From positions 3,906,001 to 3,970,000 of the forward strand of contig OZ241897.1 of the NCBI GenBank assembly GCA_965203535.1: a DNA stretch of 64,000 bases, read 5' to 3'. Both the position numbers and the translations under genes were made by a program. The DNA is from JAJDTT01 sp022827025. Its GTDB lineage: Bacteria; Acidobacteriota; UBA6911; RPQK01; JAJDTT01. The notes under the pieces are model-generated. The model was not told the DNA's origin. It ran no database searches and worked only from the letters and a program-made list of their open reading frames with translations. Below are positions 52,567 through 61,964 of this stretch, piece by piece (the stretch's first letter is position 1; each line of letters starts with the position of its first letter).

Positions 52567-54038
52567 GTGAATCCGTCAGCGGCACGAACCTTTTTCCTCG
52601 TCCTGCTATTCGTCGCCGCGGCGGCGATTCCGGGTCCGGCCCAGGACAACTACATTTACACGATTCGCCCGGGCGTGCGCGAGTTGTTCCTGGACGACCT
52701 TCATCTCGAGGCTATATACAACCTGGAGCGGCGGGTCCACGCCGTTGAGAAGCATCCCGGCGGGCCTGTGGTCGAAGCCGACCGGTCCTGGGAAAGAATC
52801 CCGGCGGGCGAGAACACCTTCAGCGAGCTGGTGGAGTACTATGGCGCCCCCGGATGGGATCCGGACGAAGAGGTCTGGATGATGTGGTACGTCGTCGGCG
52901 ACGGACAACGCGCGGGGTTCGCCCGGTCACGAGACGGAATCCACTGGGAGAAGCCGAATCTGGGCAATGTGCAATACGAGGGATCCAGCGAGAACAACCT
53001 GGTCATGGTCCAAGGAGAACCCGGGGCAGGCTGGTCACTGTGTCCTCCGACGGCTACGTATTTCGAGACTTGGGATATCCGCCGATTCTTGGGCAGGACA
53101 CGTCCCATCTGAACTATGACGAAAAGGGTGGACAGTTCCTCCTGACGATCAAGCACCCCGGACCATTCGGCCGCTCCGTCTATCTGTCGTTGAGCCGGGA
53201 TCTGAAAGAATGGACTCCCCACGAGCTCATTTTCCACGCCGATCTCCGGGACCAGGAATTGGGGCGGGAAAGGATCCGCGCCCATCTGTCCGACCCGGGG
53301 CTCCACACTCCCACCTATCATCGTCCTCAGGAATACCGGGCCGAGGTCTACAACATGCCGGTCTTCCCCTATGAGAGCCTCTACATCGGGCTGCCCACCA
53401 TGTTTGAAGCCAGCGGAAACATCCCACTGCCGCGGGGAAACCAGGACGGATTCAACTCTGTGAAGCTGGCCAGTAGCCGGGACCTCAAGCGTTGGAACAA
53501 AGTGGGTCGGCGCGAGTCCTTCATTCCCGTCTCCCGGTTGTCGGAAGGGAGGCTGGACACGGTACAGGTTCTGACCGCGTCCCGTCCGGTGGTGAGGGAG
53601 AAGGAACTCTGGTTCTACTATTCGGGGATCAAGGAACGGTACACGCCCGACGGCGCCTATCATGGCGCCATCTTTCTGGCCAAGCTGCGCCGCGACGGCT
53701 TCGTCTCCTTGCAGGCCGGCGCCAAGGAGGGATTCGTAGAGACCCGGCCGATCCGATTTCAGGGAGACCGCCTGTTCTGCAACGTGGACGCCCGCGGGGG
53801 CGAACTGACGGTGGAGGTGGTGCCGCCGTCCAGGAGGAGAATCGAGTTGAAAGAGTGGGTTGGAAAGCGATCCCGGCCCATCCGGGGGGACCGTCTGGAG
53901 GCGGAACTGACGTGGGAGGGGCGCGACGACCTGCGGGAGCTGAACGGCAGGGTGCTTCGTCTACGCTTTCGCCTGAAGGACGCCGACCTCTACTCCTTCT
54001 GGACGGAATCGCGGAGGACTCCACGAGGGAAATATTGA
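52567..54038 (+). pseudogene. Frameshifted exported glycosidase-like propeller protein
   Basis: GTG 52567 starts a signal peptide and the first 150 residues of a propeller related to that at 35209 (ELFLDDLHLEAIYNLERRV, SRDGIHWEKPNLGN). Near 53010-53040 the frame shifts by -1. The downstream frame continues the same fold (VSSDGYVFRDLGYPPILGQD to 54038) with the beta-sandwich domain. One missing base would explain it. Upstream frame alone stops at 53112. Recent loss, programmed shifting and a sequencing error cannot be told apart here. Confidence 0.8.
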
Positions 54039-54358
54039 TGACCATGCTGGTCCCGGGTTGAACATCGCACATTGTGCTTTGCTAACGTTACGACGAATAA
54101 GACTGAAGATAGAATGCCATTTGGTTCTTGGTCTTGGCCAAGACCAAGACCGGAGAGGCGGTCAGCCCCGTGGTGTTGAATGATCTCGCCGATGGGTGCC
54201 GACGAGCACCTACTCGCAGGCGAGTGATGCAACTGACCAATTCATTGCGGTGGGTCGGTCTACTCGACGAAAATCAATGAGATCGTAGCTTCCGTGATTG
54301 AGGAAATTTGGGTGCCTATCAACTGCAATTTTGGACCATATCATGGCCGGGTGGATAC
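54039..54358. other. Gene-free spacer left of the insertion sequence
   Basis: 320 bp with no supported ORF. The only notable feature is the 24-bp palindrome at 54126-54149, described separately. Confidence 0.45.
54126..54149. repeat. 24-bp perfect palindrome
   Basis: TCTTGGTCTTGG is followed immediately by its reverse complement, with no spacer (centre between 54137 and 54138). One mismatch then one more matching pair extends it by two positions. A dimer binding site, a resolution or recombination site, or a relic of mobile DNA are all possible. Confidence 0.7.
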
Positions 54359-55933
54359 TGCGTAACTAAGTTAGTTCTCACCCGGAAAGTCCGATTTTCA
54401 GCGATTGGATCGGGTGGGGCAAGGGGCCGAAGCTGCAATAAAGCGGAGTCGGATGGGCCGACAGCAGGATTTTCGACTCCTTTGAGGGGCGACACCGGTT
54501 TGTGGACACACGGGTCCCTGAAAGCCGCCGTCTGACAATGGAATTCAAGGCCGCGGCTACAACAGCAGGCGGGCCAGGACCAGCAAGTTGAAGCCGGTGA
54601 TCGAGAGGGCTACATTCTGCTGAAAGTGGGCCCAGCCTTTCCAGGTGCAGCGTCGGAGGCCGAAGACTCGCTTGAGCATCGAGATGCAACCTTCGATTCT
54701 GGCCCGAAAGCGGCGCAGTTGCCGGTAGACCCAACTGGAACGCACCATCTTTTTGACCTTCAACCCCCGTTTCTTGGCGAAGGCGACGTCTCGGATGCCT
54801 TGGTCTTTGGCCCACTGCAGGTTGGCCTTGGAGGCGAAGCACCCATCGAAGCTGGCCTGTCGAGGCCAGCGGCCGTAAAGGTCGTACTGACGCTGGAGCC
54901 AGGGCTGGAACTGAGCGGCATCGTTGGGGTTCCCCCGCACGACCTCGAAATCCAGAATCAGGCCGGAGACGCCCCCGGTCAGGTACAGCTTGTGCCCGAA
55001 GACCGTTTCCCGCCGTTTCTTCTTGATGATGTCGGTGTGCTCCTCAAACACAGAGAGGACCTTTTCCTGGGCCGGAACCGACTCCCCGTTCAGAACTCGA
55101 CGCTCGGTCTGATCGATGATCCGCATCATCAAGTCCAAGGTATGGCGCAGTTTCGCGGCCCTGAACTGGCTACGAGGATCCGTCCACCGGTGAGCTTGTT
55201 CCAGCGCCATCCGGGTGTAATGAGCGGTCTTGCGAGCCACCTTCAACAGATCCCGGTACGCTGCACGGCGCCGCTTGCCCCGGTGGTGTCGGATGTTCAT
55301 GCAGCGACGCTTGGCGCGGAGCCGGTGATCGTGGAAGATGATCTTGTGACGCCCGGCCAGCCGGCGAAGGGTTTGAGTGAGGACCCGAATCGCGTCGGCC
55401 AGCAACTGGGAATCGGTCGGGTAGGGGATGTGACTCTCCCCCGCGGTGGCATCGGCTCGAATCTTGCGGCCCTGATCCAGTCCCTGGCGGTCGGCCCAAC
55501 CGACCAGGAGCCGGTTGATCTGTCCCCAGGTGGAGGCTTGGATGCGGCTGATATTCTCCTGGAGGCAGGAGGCGCTGGGGGACCAGTGGTAGGGCAGGCG
55601 GGCGAAGCGACGGAAACTTTGGGAGTCGCTCAAGAAAAACGCCAACTTGGCGTAGGAGAGCTGATGCCAGTTTTTGAGGAGGGCCGAGCGCAGCACCTGC
55701 TCTGCGGAGAGCCTCGGAGCCCCCTGGCCGGAACTGCCGCTGTCACACAGATCGTGTAGAACCAGTACTAGGATCGAAGGGTTGTCGCCCAAGATCTTGG
55801 AAATGGCTCTCAGTTCCTGGGCGAGTTGGTGATCGGGCCAGAGGCCGGAAAGCGGACGCTGGCGTTGCCGTTTTCGACGCATCGTTCAAGCCTTCGGTTT
55901 TGTGTAAGTCCTTTTTCTGTTATTAGTTACGCA
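54359..55933. mobile_element. Insertion sequence, ISNCY-like, about 1.58 kb
   Basis: TGCGTAACTAA (54359-54369) and its exact reverse complement (55923-55933) bracket one transposase gene. The 1,575-bp length fits a simple insertion sequence. No clear target-site duplication is visible at the flanks, so the outer boundary could shift by a few bases. Confidence 0.75.
54557..55882 (-). CDS. DDE transposase (ISNCY-type)
   Basis: The 441-residue protein has an N-terminal helical part (SAEQVLRSALLKNWHQLSYA, KLAFFLSDSQSFRRF), the first Asp in KIRADATAGESHIPYPTDSQ, and the segments VFEEHTDIIKKKRRETVFGH, then KLYL and SFDGCFASKANLQWA, ending in RARIEGCISMLKRVFGLRRC. These are typical of ISNCY-group transposases. 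The gene appears intact from ATG 55882. Confidence 0.85.
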   Translation of the reverse strand: MRRKRQRQRPLSGLWPDHQLAQELRAISKILGDNPSILVLVLHDLCDSGSSGQGAPRLSAEQVLRSALLKNWHQLSYAKLAFFLSDSQSFRRFARLPYHWSPSASCLQENISRIQASTWGQINRLLVGWADRQGLDQGRKIRADATAGESHIPYPTDSQLLADAIRVLTQTLRRLAGRHKIIFHDHRLRAKRRCMNIRHHRGKRRRAAYRDLLKVARKTAHYTRMALEQAHRWTDPRSQFRAAKLRHTLDLMMRIIDQTERRVLNGESVPAQEKVLSVFEEHTDIIKKKRRETVFGHKLYLTGGVSGLILDFEVVRGNPNDAAQFQPWLQRQYDLYGRWPRQASFDGCFASKANLQWAKDQGIRDVAFAKKRGLKVKKMVRSSWVYRQLRRFRARIEGCISMLKRVFGLRRCTWKGWAHFQQNVALSITGFNLLVLARLLL

Positions 55934-56014
55934 AGCTCCTCCTGTTGGCCCGGGCAGGTGATTGTGAGTGGCGCTGCCTCGTTGTCTCCCCATTCACGAT
56001 TTCTGCAGTGTCAG

Positions 56015-56305
56015 ATGCACACCCGGTATTTGATCTATGGGCGATGGAATTCGCGATGTCGGCCTAAGGCATGTTGCCAAGGGCTCCAACTCGGTATTGA
56101 GTTGCGACTGGCCGTACAAGAACCAATTGGGTCGTTGCGGACAAGACTACGCGCTGCATACCGTATAAATTTCGAGGAAACGGAATTTAGAGAGGATTCG
56201 GAAATCGGTAGATGGATGGACGAGAAATTCCTGCGAATGCTCAATCCGCCGCACCAAATGGCGCTAGTTGATATCAAAACGACTGCCTTGAAGTATCATG
56301 ATTAG
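56015..56305 (+). CDS. Possible small ORF upstream of ietA
   Basis: An ATG at 56015 opens a 96-residue frame with no ribosome-binding site and no recognisable motif (NFEETEFREDSEIGRWMDEK). It lies between the insertion sequence and ietA and ends 13 bp before the ATPase start. It may be a remnant or a leader. Confidence 0.25.
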   Translation: MHTRYLIYGRWNSRCRPKACCQGLQLGIELRLAVQEPIGSLRTRLRAAYRINFEETEFREDSEIGRWMDEKFLRMLNPPHQMALVDIKTTALKYHD

Positions 56306-56318
56306 CTCGGAGGCGATG

Positions 56319-57353
56319 ATGGCCCGCGCTGACCTGCTGAAGAAACTGTTCATTTCATACCAACGTCGTGATGACGCGACTTTTCGCGCTGTCGCGTCCG
56401 AGATAGTGGATGAGGAGCGGAAGAAGCATCACCCAGTTCTTGCAAACGAACTCCACCGGATACTGACGAACGGCGGCCGATCGATGGAAAGGGTTCGGGG
56501 ACTCCGACATAGATTTGATCCGGTGCCGATGGACGGAGATCGGCGCACACCGCTCATCTCTATTCGCACGCCCGACCGGTACTTCGACGACCTGGTCTTG
56601 GATAAGGAGATGCGTGCCGTCTTGGACCGAGTGGTTTCTGAAATTCGTGGCTGGGACATTTTGGAGGCCCACGGACTGCCTCCTACGCGACGGCTACTGT
56701 TCTGTGGGCCTTCCGGTTGCGGAAAAACAGCGTGCGCCGATTCTATCGCCACAGAACTCGCTATACCCATGCTCTACGTGCGTTTCGACAGCGTTGTGTC
56801 TTCCCTTCTTGGGGAAACTGCATCTAATCTCCGCAAGGTGTTCGACTACGCCAGTCGCGGGCAGTGGGTCGTATTCTTCGATGAGTTTGACGCGATTGGG
56901 AGATCACGTGACGACGCGACCGAGCATGGAGAGATCAAGCGCGTAGTGAACTCTTTCCTGCAACTCCTCGATGGATTCGAGGGACGCTCACTTGTGATCG
57001 CGGCGACCAACTTCGAGCAAGTGCTTGATCCAGCTGTATGGCGCCGATTTGACGATGTAGTTCGATTCGCGCTTCCCGATTTGAAAGCGATAGAATCACT
57101 ACTGACTAAGCGTTTCCGCCCTCTCCAGGCAACTAGGCAACAAATTAAGTTAGTTGCGGAGGCAGTATCGGGAGCTTCGTTCGCAGATGCGGAGCGGGTG
57201 TGCCTTGATGCGCGAAAACGGTGCGCTTTGGCGGGTAAAAGCAAGTTGCGGAACAATGATATTCAAGTGGCCCTCAAGAGATTTCGCTACCGTAGGCATG
57301 TCCTACGTCGCGCCACACTGTATGAAACTGCGCCGGAAGTCGATCGCGATTAA
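56319..57353 (+). CDS. ietA: AAA+ ATPase of an IetAS-type defence pair
   Basis: The 344-residue AAA+ protein has Walker A GPSGCGKT (130-137), Walker B VVFFDEFD (184-191), sensor-1 N231 (AATN) and candidate arginine fingers R242/R243. ATG 56319 sits 5 nt after GGAGG; an earlier ATG at 56298 overlaps it poorly. It is followed after 8 bp by a subtilase gene. An ATPase next to a subtilisin-like protease is the composition of the IetAS plasmid-exclusion and phage-defence system. The A+T-rich codons differ from those of the neighbours, indicating transfer. Confidence 0.85.
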   Translation: MARADLLKKLFISYQRRDDATFRAVASEIVDEERKKHHPVLANELHRILTNGGRSMERVRGLRHRFDPVPMDGDRRTPLISIRTPDRYFDDLVLDKEMRAVLDRVVSEIRGWDILEAHGLPPTRRLLFCGPSGCGKTACADSIATELAIPMLYVRFDSVVSSLLGETASNLRKVFDYASRGQWVVFFDEFDAIGRSRDDATEHGEIKRVVNSFLQLLDGFEGRSLVIAATNFEQVLDPAVWRRFDDVVRFALPDLKAIESLLTKRFRPLQATRQQIKLVAEAVSGASFADAERVCLDARKRCALAGKSKLRNNDIQVALKRFRYRRHVLRRATLYETAPEVDRD

Positions 57354-57361
57354 GGTAGGCA

Positions 57362-59887
57362 ATGGCCGACGCTAGACAGCTGACGTTTCAACTACACTTG
57401 GCAATGGAACGGCGGCCACATATCAGTCTCGACCGCGAGCCCGATGTGGAGATGGAACGTCGGCGCCGTCCCGCGTACGGCAGTCCATCGCCCCAACGTA
57501 TCCGAAATGATCATGGAGAAGCTATTCGCGAATCGCTCACTGCGGCTGTATCTGAGGCGACGTCGTTCCGCCAAAATCTAGGTATTACGCCGGAGCGCCT
57601 ACTAGTTGTTGAGTTCCGTTCCTGGGACCCAAGCTGTCGGGAGGTTTTTGAGGAACGGTTCGAAGCCAGCGTCGTTGACGAGCAGTTTGTCAAGGACGAT
57701 AACGGCAACCTACTGACACGTGTGCTTGTGCAATTTTCGTCGCGTGATTCGATCTCGATACTTCAGGCAGAGGTAGACCAATATCGCTTTAGCTCGACTA
57801 CTACGGTTAACATGCCACCGGGGCTCCGCCGAACGTTCTTTGATGGCCTGGAAGCTATCAGGTTCGTTTCCCGTGAGGAGCGGAAGGGCAATCGGCTGCG
57901 ACAGGAAGGTTATCCCAATAGGCATGAATTCCCCCTTGATGTAGATCTATGGCATCCAGGCAATGCGCAGGGGGCGAGGGCGATACTGAACGACCTTCGC
58001 GGCCTCTGCAATGTTTATGGCGGACGAGTAGTCGAAGATTTGCGCACGACCAGCTTGGTGCTTGCCAGGGTTTTCGCTGGCCGGGTGCTAGCTGAGGCCT
58101 TGCTTGATCTTGATATTGTGGCTCAAGTTAATTTGCCGCCGGCACTACCTGCCGTCTACACGTCTCTTTTCGATGAATTGGATCCGCTTCCAGACCACGT
58201 ACAACCTACAGGAAATGAACCGATAATAGCTGTCCTCGACAGCGGCGTGCTTCCGGGACATCCACTGTTGCGTGGATGGATAGTCGAAGAAGTGGACTTC
58301 GATAGCGGTGAAGGTACTGCTGTTGATCAGCAGGGGCACGGTACCCAAGTGGCAGGTTTGGCAATGTATGGCAGCGTAGCAAAATGTATTGAAAACTGCA
58401 CTTGGGTGCCGGAAGTGTTGGTTGCAAACGCGAAAATCTTACGGCGCGATCCGCACGATCCTTCTTCGACAACATTTCCAGATAACCGCCGGCCGGAAGC
58501 TCTGGTGGAAAGTGCCATCCGGCATTTTCACGACACCCGTAGGTGTAAAGTGTTCAACCTATCGATCGGAAACAGCGACGATGTGTACGCTGGCGGCCGC
58601 CAGTTTGCATGGGCGGAGGTTCTTGACCAACTCGCGAGAGAACTCGATATCTTGATTGTCGTGTCGGCTGGGAACATCTCTGATCCGGAGATGCCAATGA
58701 CCAGCACGACGCGTGGTTCGTTCCAGAAAGGAGTCCGTGATGCGCTACTTTCAAATTCGTCAGCGAGGCTATGTAATCCTGCGACATCGGTGATATCCAT
58801 CACGGTTGGCTCAATAGCGCGGTCGGCTCAGCCTTACACGCGAGACGCCATCGCAGGTGCGCCCGAGGGAGCGCCTGCGCCATTCAGCCGGGTTGGACCG
58901 GGCTTCGAAATCAAGCCGACCCAGCGTACCGTGAAGCCTGATTTTGTCGCATACGGGGGCAACTTGGGGGTAGGAGCGTTTGCTGGAGGGAACCCACGCT
59001 GGATTTCCAATGACGTACACTTGGGCGAACCCACTATACGTCTGAACTCGGACGGTGATCGGCTGCTCACGGCTGCCAGCGGAACCAGTTTCGCAGCACC
59101 CCAGGTGAGCCACGCCGCTGCCTGGGCACTAGATGCTGTCTCGAGAGCCGTCGGGTCGGCAAGTGCAAACGCGGCAAGAGCAATATTAGGCGTGAGCTCA
59201 GAAACACCGCCCTGTGGCTACGAATGGCTCAAAGACGCGAACAAAAAGGAGACCTGGGAAAAGCTCCGACTAGCTGGTTACGGTGTTGTCAACATCGAGC
59301 GTGTGCGTGCATCGCTCGCGAACGATGTCTGCCTTATTGCGTCGGACAGCGTAGAGGAGGACCATTGGCATGTTTACGAGATGCGTGTGCCGCTGGTTTT
59401 TCTCGCGGCTCGCGGTGAACGAGGCATTTCGGTGTCACTTGCGTTTGATCCTCCGGTCCGGTCGAGTCGCAGGTCGTACCTTGCGCGGACCATGTGGCTG
59501 GAGGTGATGAAGGGGCTAACACTGGCGGAGGTAAACAGGTACCGTGCGCCCCACACAGGTCCTGGACGTGCACCGTCTTTGCCGTCTACTAAGCTGCTCG
59601 ATATGCGTCCGACGAAGACGGATCTACAGTGGTCGACACTGCAGGTCCGCCGCAAGGTCTGGGCTCGTTCAATTCGACTACCAATAGTCGGGGATGCTAC
59701 GGAGCCACTGCTGCACCTTTTGGTCGGATGTCAGAGACGATTCCCACATGGTGAGGAGACGAAACAGCGTTATAGTGTTGCGGTTCGCTTCTGGCACTCC
59801 GACACTCAAATCGATCTTTACCACGAGATTCGGGCGCGGGTTCGTCAGCGGGCAGAGGTGCCAGCACGCGTGGAACATATGACATGA
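57362..59887 (+). CDS. ietS: Subtilisin-like (S8) protease of an IetAS-type defence pair
   Basis: The 841-residue protein has the S8 catalytic triad: D293 (IAVLDSGV), H326 (QGHGTQVAG) and S576 (SGTSFAAPQVSHA). There is no signal peptide, so it acts inside the cell. The N-terminal 280 residues and the C-terminal ~250 have no obvious enzyme motif and may sense the trigger or bind the ATPase. In IetAS systems both proteins are required. Codon use and low G+C match ietA, supporting transfer as a pair. Confidence 0.88.
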   Translation: MADARQLTFQLHLAMERRPHISLDREPDVEMERRRRPAYGSPSPQRIRNDHGEAIRESLTAAVSEATSFRQNLGITPERLLVVEFRSWDPSCREVFEERFEASVVDEQFVKDDNGNLLTRVLVQFSSRDSISILQAEVDQYRFSSTTTVNMPPGLRRTFFDGLEAIRFVSREERKGNRLRQEGYPNRHEFPLDVDLWHPGNAQGARAILNDLRGLCNVYGGRVVEDLRTTSLVLARVFAGRVLAEALLDLDIVAQVNLPPALPAVYTSLFDELDPLPDHVQPTGNEPIIAVLDSGVLPGHPLLRGWIVEEVDFDSGEGTAVDQQGHGTQVAGLAMYGSVAKCIENCTWVPEVLVANAKILRRDPHDPSSTTFPDNRRPEALVESAIRHFHDTRRCKVFNLSIGNSDDVYAGGRQFAWAEVLDQLARELDILIVVSAGNISDPEMPMTSTTRGSFQKGVRDALLSNSSARLCNPATSVISITVGSIARSAQPYTRDAIAGAPEGAPAPFSRVGPGFEIKPTQRTVKPDFVAYGGNLGVGAFAGGNPRWISNDVHLGEPTIRLNSDGDRLLTAASGTSFAAPQVSHAAAWALDAVSRAVGSASANAARAILGVSSETPPCGYEWLKDANKKETWEKLRLAGYGVVNIERVRASLANDVCLIASDSVEEDHWHVYEMRVPLVFLAARGERGISVSLAFDPPVRSSRRSYLARTMWLEVMKGLTLAEVNRYRAPHTGPGRAPSLPSTKLLDMRPTKTDLQWSTLQVRRKVWARSIRLPIVGDATEPLLHLLVGCQRRFPHGEETKQRYSVAVRFWHSDTQIDLYHEIRARVRQRAEVPARVEHMT

Positions 59888-60015
59888 TGAATTGCGGAAA
59901 GGGCTCGGGGACATCATGTTAGGCCCAGATAAAGTGTCAGTGGAGGCTTTGTTCTAGGATGTGTGGCTCCTTGAATTAAGCCTTCGTTGTTTGCGCCGGA
60001 AGGCCCGTTCATGGG

Positions 60016-61242
60016 TCACCAGTGGCCTGGGATTTGGGAAAACTGAGCCATAGCCGGGTGAGTCGTCAATGCGGCAGACGGTTTGCTGTCATACCGTCTC
60101 AGCAGTTCCGACTCTGCAAATAATTGTGGCCAATCCAGGTTGGCGGCGATTCGTACTCCGTCCAACTTGACGGCGGATAGTTTCAACAGCGCAATCAGAT
60201 CTCTGACCATTGCACGATCAGGATGCTTGAGACCCATGTAAAGTGCCTGTCCCCGATTCACCAAGTCGCACGGTTCTGTTGGTCCGGTTTCCAATAGAAT
60301 TTCCAAGATTTTCAGTTGCCGCTGGGCCAGCACACGACGGCGGGGACTGCGCAGTTTTCCGAACAACGATCTGGCGAATTCCCGAAACAGCACTCGGCGA
60401 TGGTTGGTGACGATGGCCTCGGCAACCACGTTGCACCTCTCGGCCACCGCCGGCAGCGCAAACTTCAGAAACGGCGTCAGATCGTGTCCGCTCCGGCGGG
60501 TTTCGTACAGAGCGGTCAAGTACTCGTTTTTGTGTTCGTAGTAGTAGTTGGACAGGCTGACCATGATCACGTCGTTGACCCCGGCTCGCCGCAGCATGAA
60601 CGCTTCCAGGGCGCGGGCGGTGCGGCCGTTTCCGTCGCCGAAGGGGTGCATCGCGCCGATGTGGTATTGCGCGGCAAGGGCCTGAATGAGACGGTCGTGG
60701 CGCCGAAACTCTCCGGCAATGGCGGCGGCGAGGCCGTCGAAGGCAGCGCGGCATTCACGGCCGCCCTCGGCACCCCGGCAGCGTGGCGTCCCGAAGGTGA
60801 CGTTCCATCCGTCAGGACGTGTTCCGCCCGGTTCGCAATGATCATCGTCGCATCCGGTCACGATGCGCCGGTGGATTTCCCGGATGAAATCGGCGCTGAC
60901 CGGGAGTTCGGCAGGTCTTGAACGCAGCCAGCGGTAGGTGGCGTCAGCGGCCCGAAGTTGACGCTGGGAATGGGTCAAATTAGTCGTCGCAGTCAAGGTG
61001 GGAGCGAGGGCTTCTTCCTGTTCGCGCTGCGTGAACTGGGCGCCTTCGATGCGCGACGTGCCGGCCGCTTCCAACCGCAACTGCTCCGCGTGCGCCTCCT
61101 CAATCCACTGAGGCAGATACGGCATCTGATTCAGGACGCAGCCAGCGGTCTTGGCCTCGATCAGCAGGTGAAAGATGGCAGAGGGATCGTAGTGCACCCA
61201 TCGCTGGGGGACCATATAGCGACTGGCGTTTTCGGCGATCAT
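60016..61242 (-). CDS. Fic-domain protein (class-II-like inhibitory helix)
   Basis: The 408-residue protein has the Fic catalytic motif HPFGDGNGRTAR starting at H199. An N-terminal inhibitory-helix motif TSRIEG (S63 to G67) should block ATP binding until released, as in class-II Fic proteins. Fic enzymes transfer AMP to Ser/Thr/Tyr of targets. The C-terminal ~130 residues form a winged-helix region (RRVLAQRQLKILEILLETGP). The upstream region is AT-rich with direct repeats. No antitoxin gene accompanies it. Confidence 0.92.
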   Translation of the reverse strand: MIAENASRYMVPQRWVHYDPSAIFHLLIEAKTAGCVLNQMPYLPQWIEEAHAEQLRLEAAGTSRIEGAQFTQREQEEALAPTLTATTNLTHSQRQLRAADATYRWLRSRPAELPVSADFIREIHRRIVTGCDDDHCEPGGTRPDGWNVTFGTPRCRGAEGGRECRAAFDGLAAAIAGEFRRHDRLIQALAAQYHIGAMHPFGDGNGRTARALEAFMLRRAGVNDVIMVSLSNYYYEHKNEYLTALYETRRSGHDLTPFLKFALPAVAERCNVVAEAIVTNHRRVLFREFARSLFGKLRSPRRRVLAQRQLKILEILLETGPTEPCDLVNRGQALYMGLKHPDRAMVRDLIALLKLSAVKLDGVRIAANLDWPQLFAESELLRRYDSKPSAALTTHPAMAQFSQIPGHW

Positions 61243-61251
61243 TTTCGATTC

Positions 61252-61354
61252 ATTTCCAGTTCATTTCAGATATATTTCTTTAAAAGTTGTTTCTATACAG
61301 TAGTATACAATCAAAAATTCTATATTTGTGTCCGACTAATTTCCAGTTCATTTC
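61252..61354. promoter_or_regulatory. AT-rich fic upstream region with two 16-bp direct repeats
   Basis: ATTTCCAGTTCATTTC occurs at 61252-61267 and exactly again at 61339-61354, 87 bp apart. Between them is an A+T-rich block containing the inverted repeat TATAC-AGTA-GTATA (61294-61307). The arrangement, just 5' of the Fic gene, fits regulator binding sites or old recombination sites. Confidence 0.55.
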
Positions 61355-61632
61355 GATCTCGTTTCCACCGTCTCTTCGGAATCCAGCCCGCATTCCGAGC
61401 GTTACCCTTCTGGCGAACGTTCTGCGACAGTCGCGACATCCTGGGGAGACTCAGCAAATGAAGGGACCCTATTCAGCCGGAGGGACGCCGCCGGACCGGG
61501 CATGAATTGCGGGATGTGCGGCTGGGCGTTCGAAAAACGTTTCCTTTACGAAGCGCCCAGGTCAAAAACCGGAAGGTCATGGTGTGCCCGTTAGACCGTG
61601 TCAGTTTGAAAAATAGGCGATTCATGCGAGGG
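61355..61632. other. Gene-free spacer
   Basis: No gene is supported in these 278 bp. This is where a PIN toxin would be expected downstream of the antitoxin at 61633, but no PIN motif is present in either orientation. Confidence 0.4.
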
Positions 61633-61860
61633 TCAGTCACGCTCGCGGAACTTACGGATGACCTGGGCAGCGGTCGGTTTCAGATGGACTGGTGTCCTCA
61701 GGCGCAAGCGTAGGCGGAACTCCCGTCGCGTCGTGCCCTTGGCCAGCTTCTCCAACTCCCGGACCAGGAATGCCGACAATGACATGCCCTCGAGAGCCGC
61801 CTTTGCCTTGAGGGTCCGATGAAGCTCCTCCGGAACATTGCGTACCTGAAGAGTTGGCAT
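61633..61860 (-). CDS. FitA/VapB-like ribbon-helix-helix antitoxin, no partner
   Basis: The 75-residue protein begins with the RHH pattern MPTLQVRNVPEELHRTLKAK and AALEGMSLSAFLVRELEKLA, followed by a short basic tail (RREFRLRLRLRTPVHLKPT). Family members are cotranscribed with a PIN toxin. Here none follows, so it is an orphan antitoxin. Confidence 0.75.
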   Translation of the reverse strand: MPTLQVRNVPEELHRTLKAKAALEGMSLSAFLVRELEKLAKGTTRREFRLRLRLRTPVHLKPTAAQVIRKFRERD

Positions 61861-61964
61861 GAGTCCATCCTAACTTGTGCGCAGCCTCCCTGCCGAAGGC
61901 CGAGGCTGGAGACCCTCGACGTTTACCGTCTCGACCAGTAACCTGACGTGTCAGGAGGTGTGAA

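Noticed and set aside
54626..55759. Plus-strand 377-codon frame opposite the transposase
   Set aside because: Shadow of the transposase gene, which carries clear family motifs.
56268..56299. TTGATA ... TATCAT promoter for ietA
   Set aside because: The spacer is 20 nt, outside the usual range, so it is not reported as a feature.
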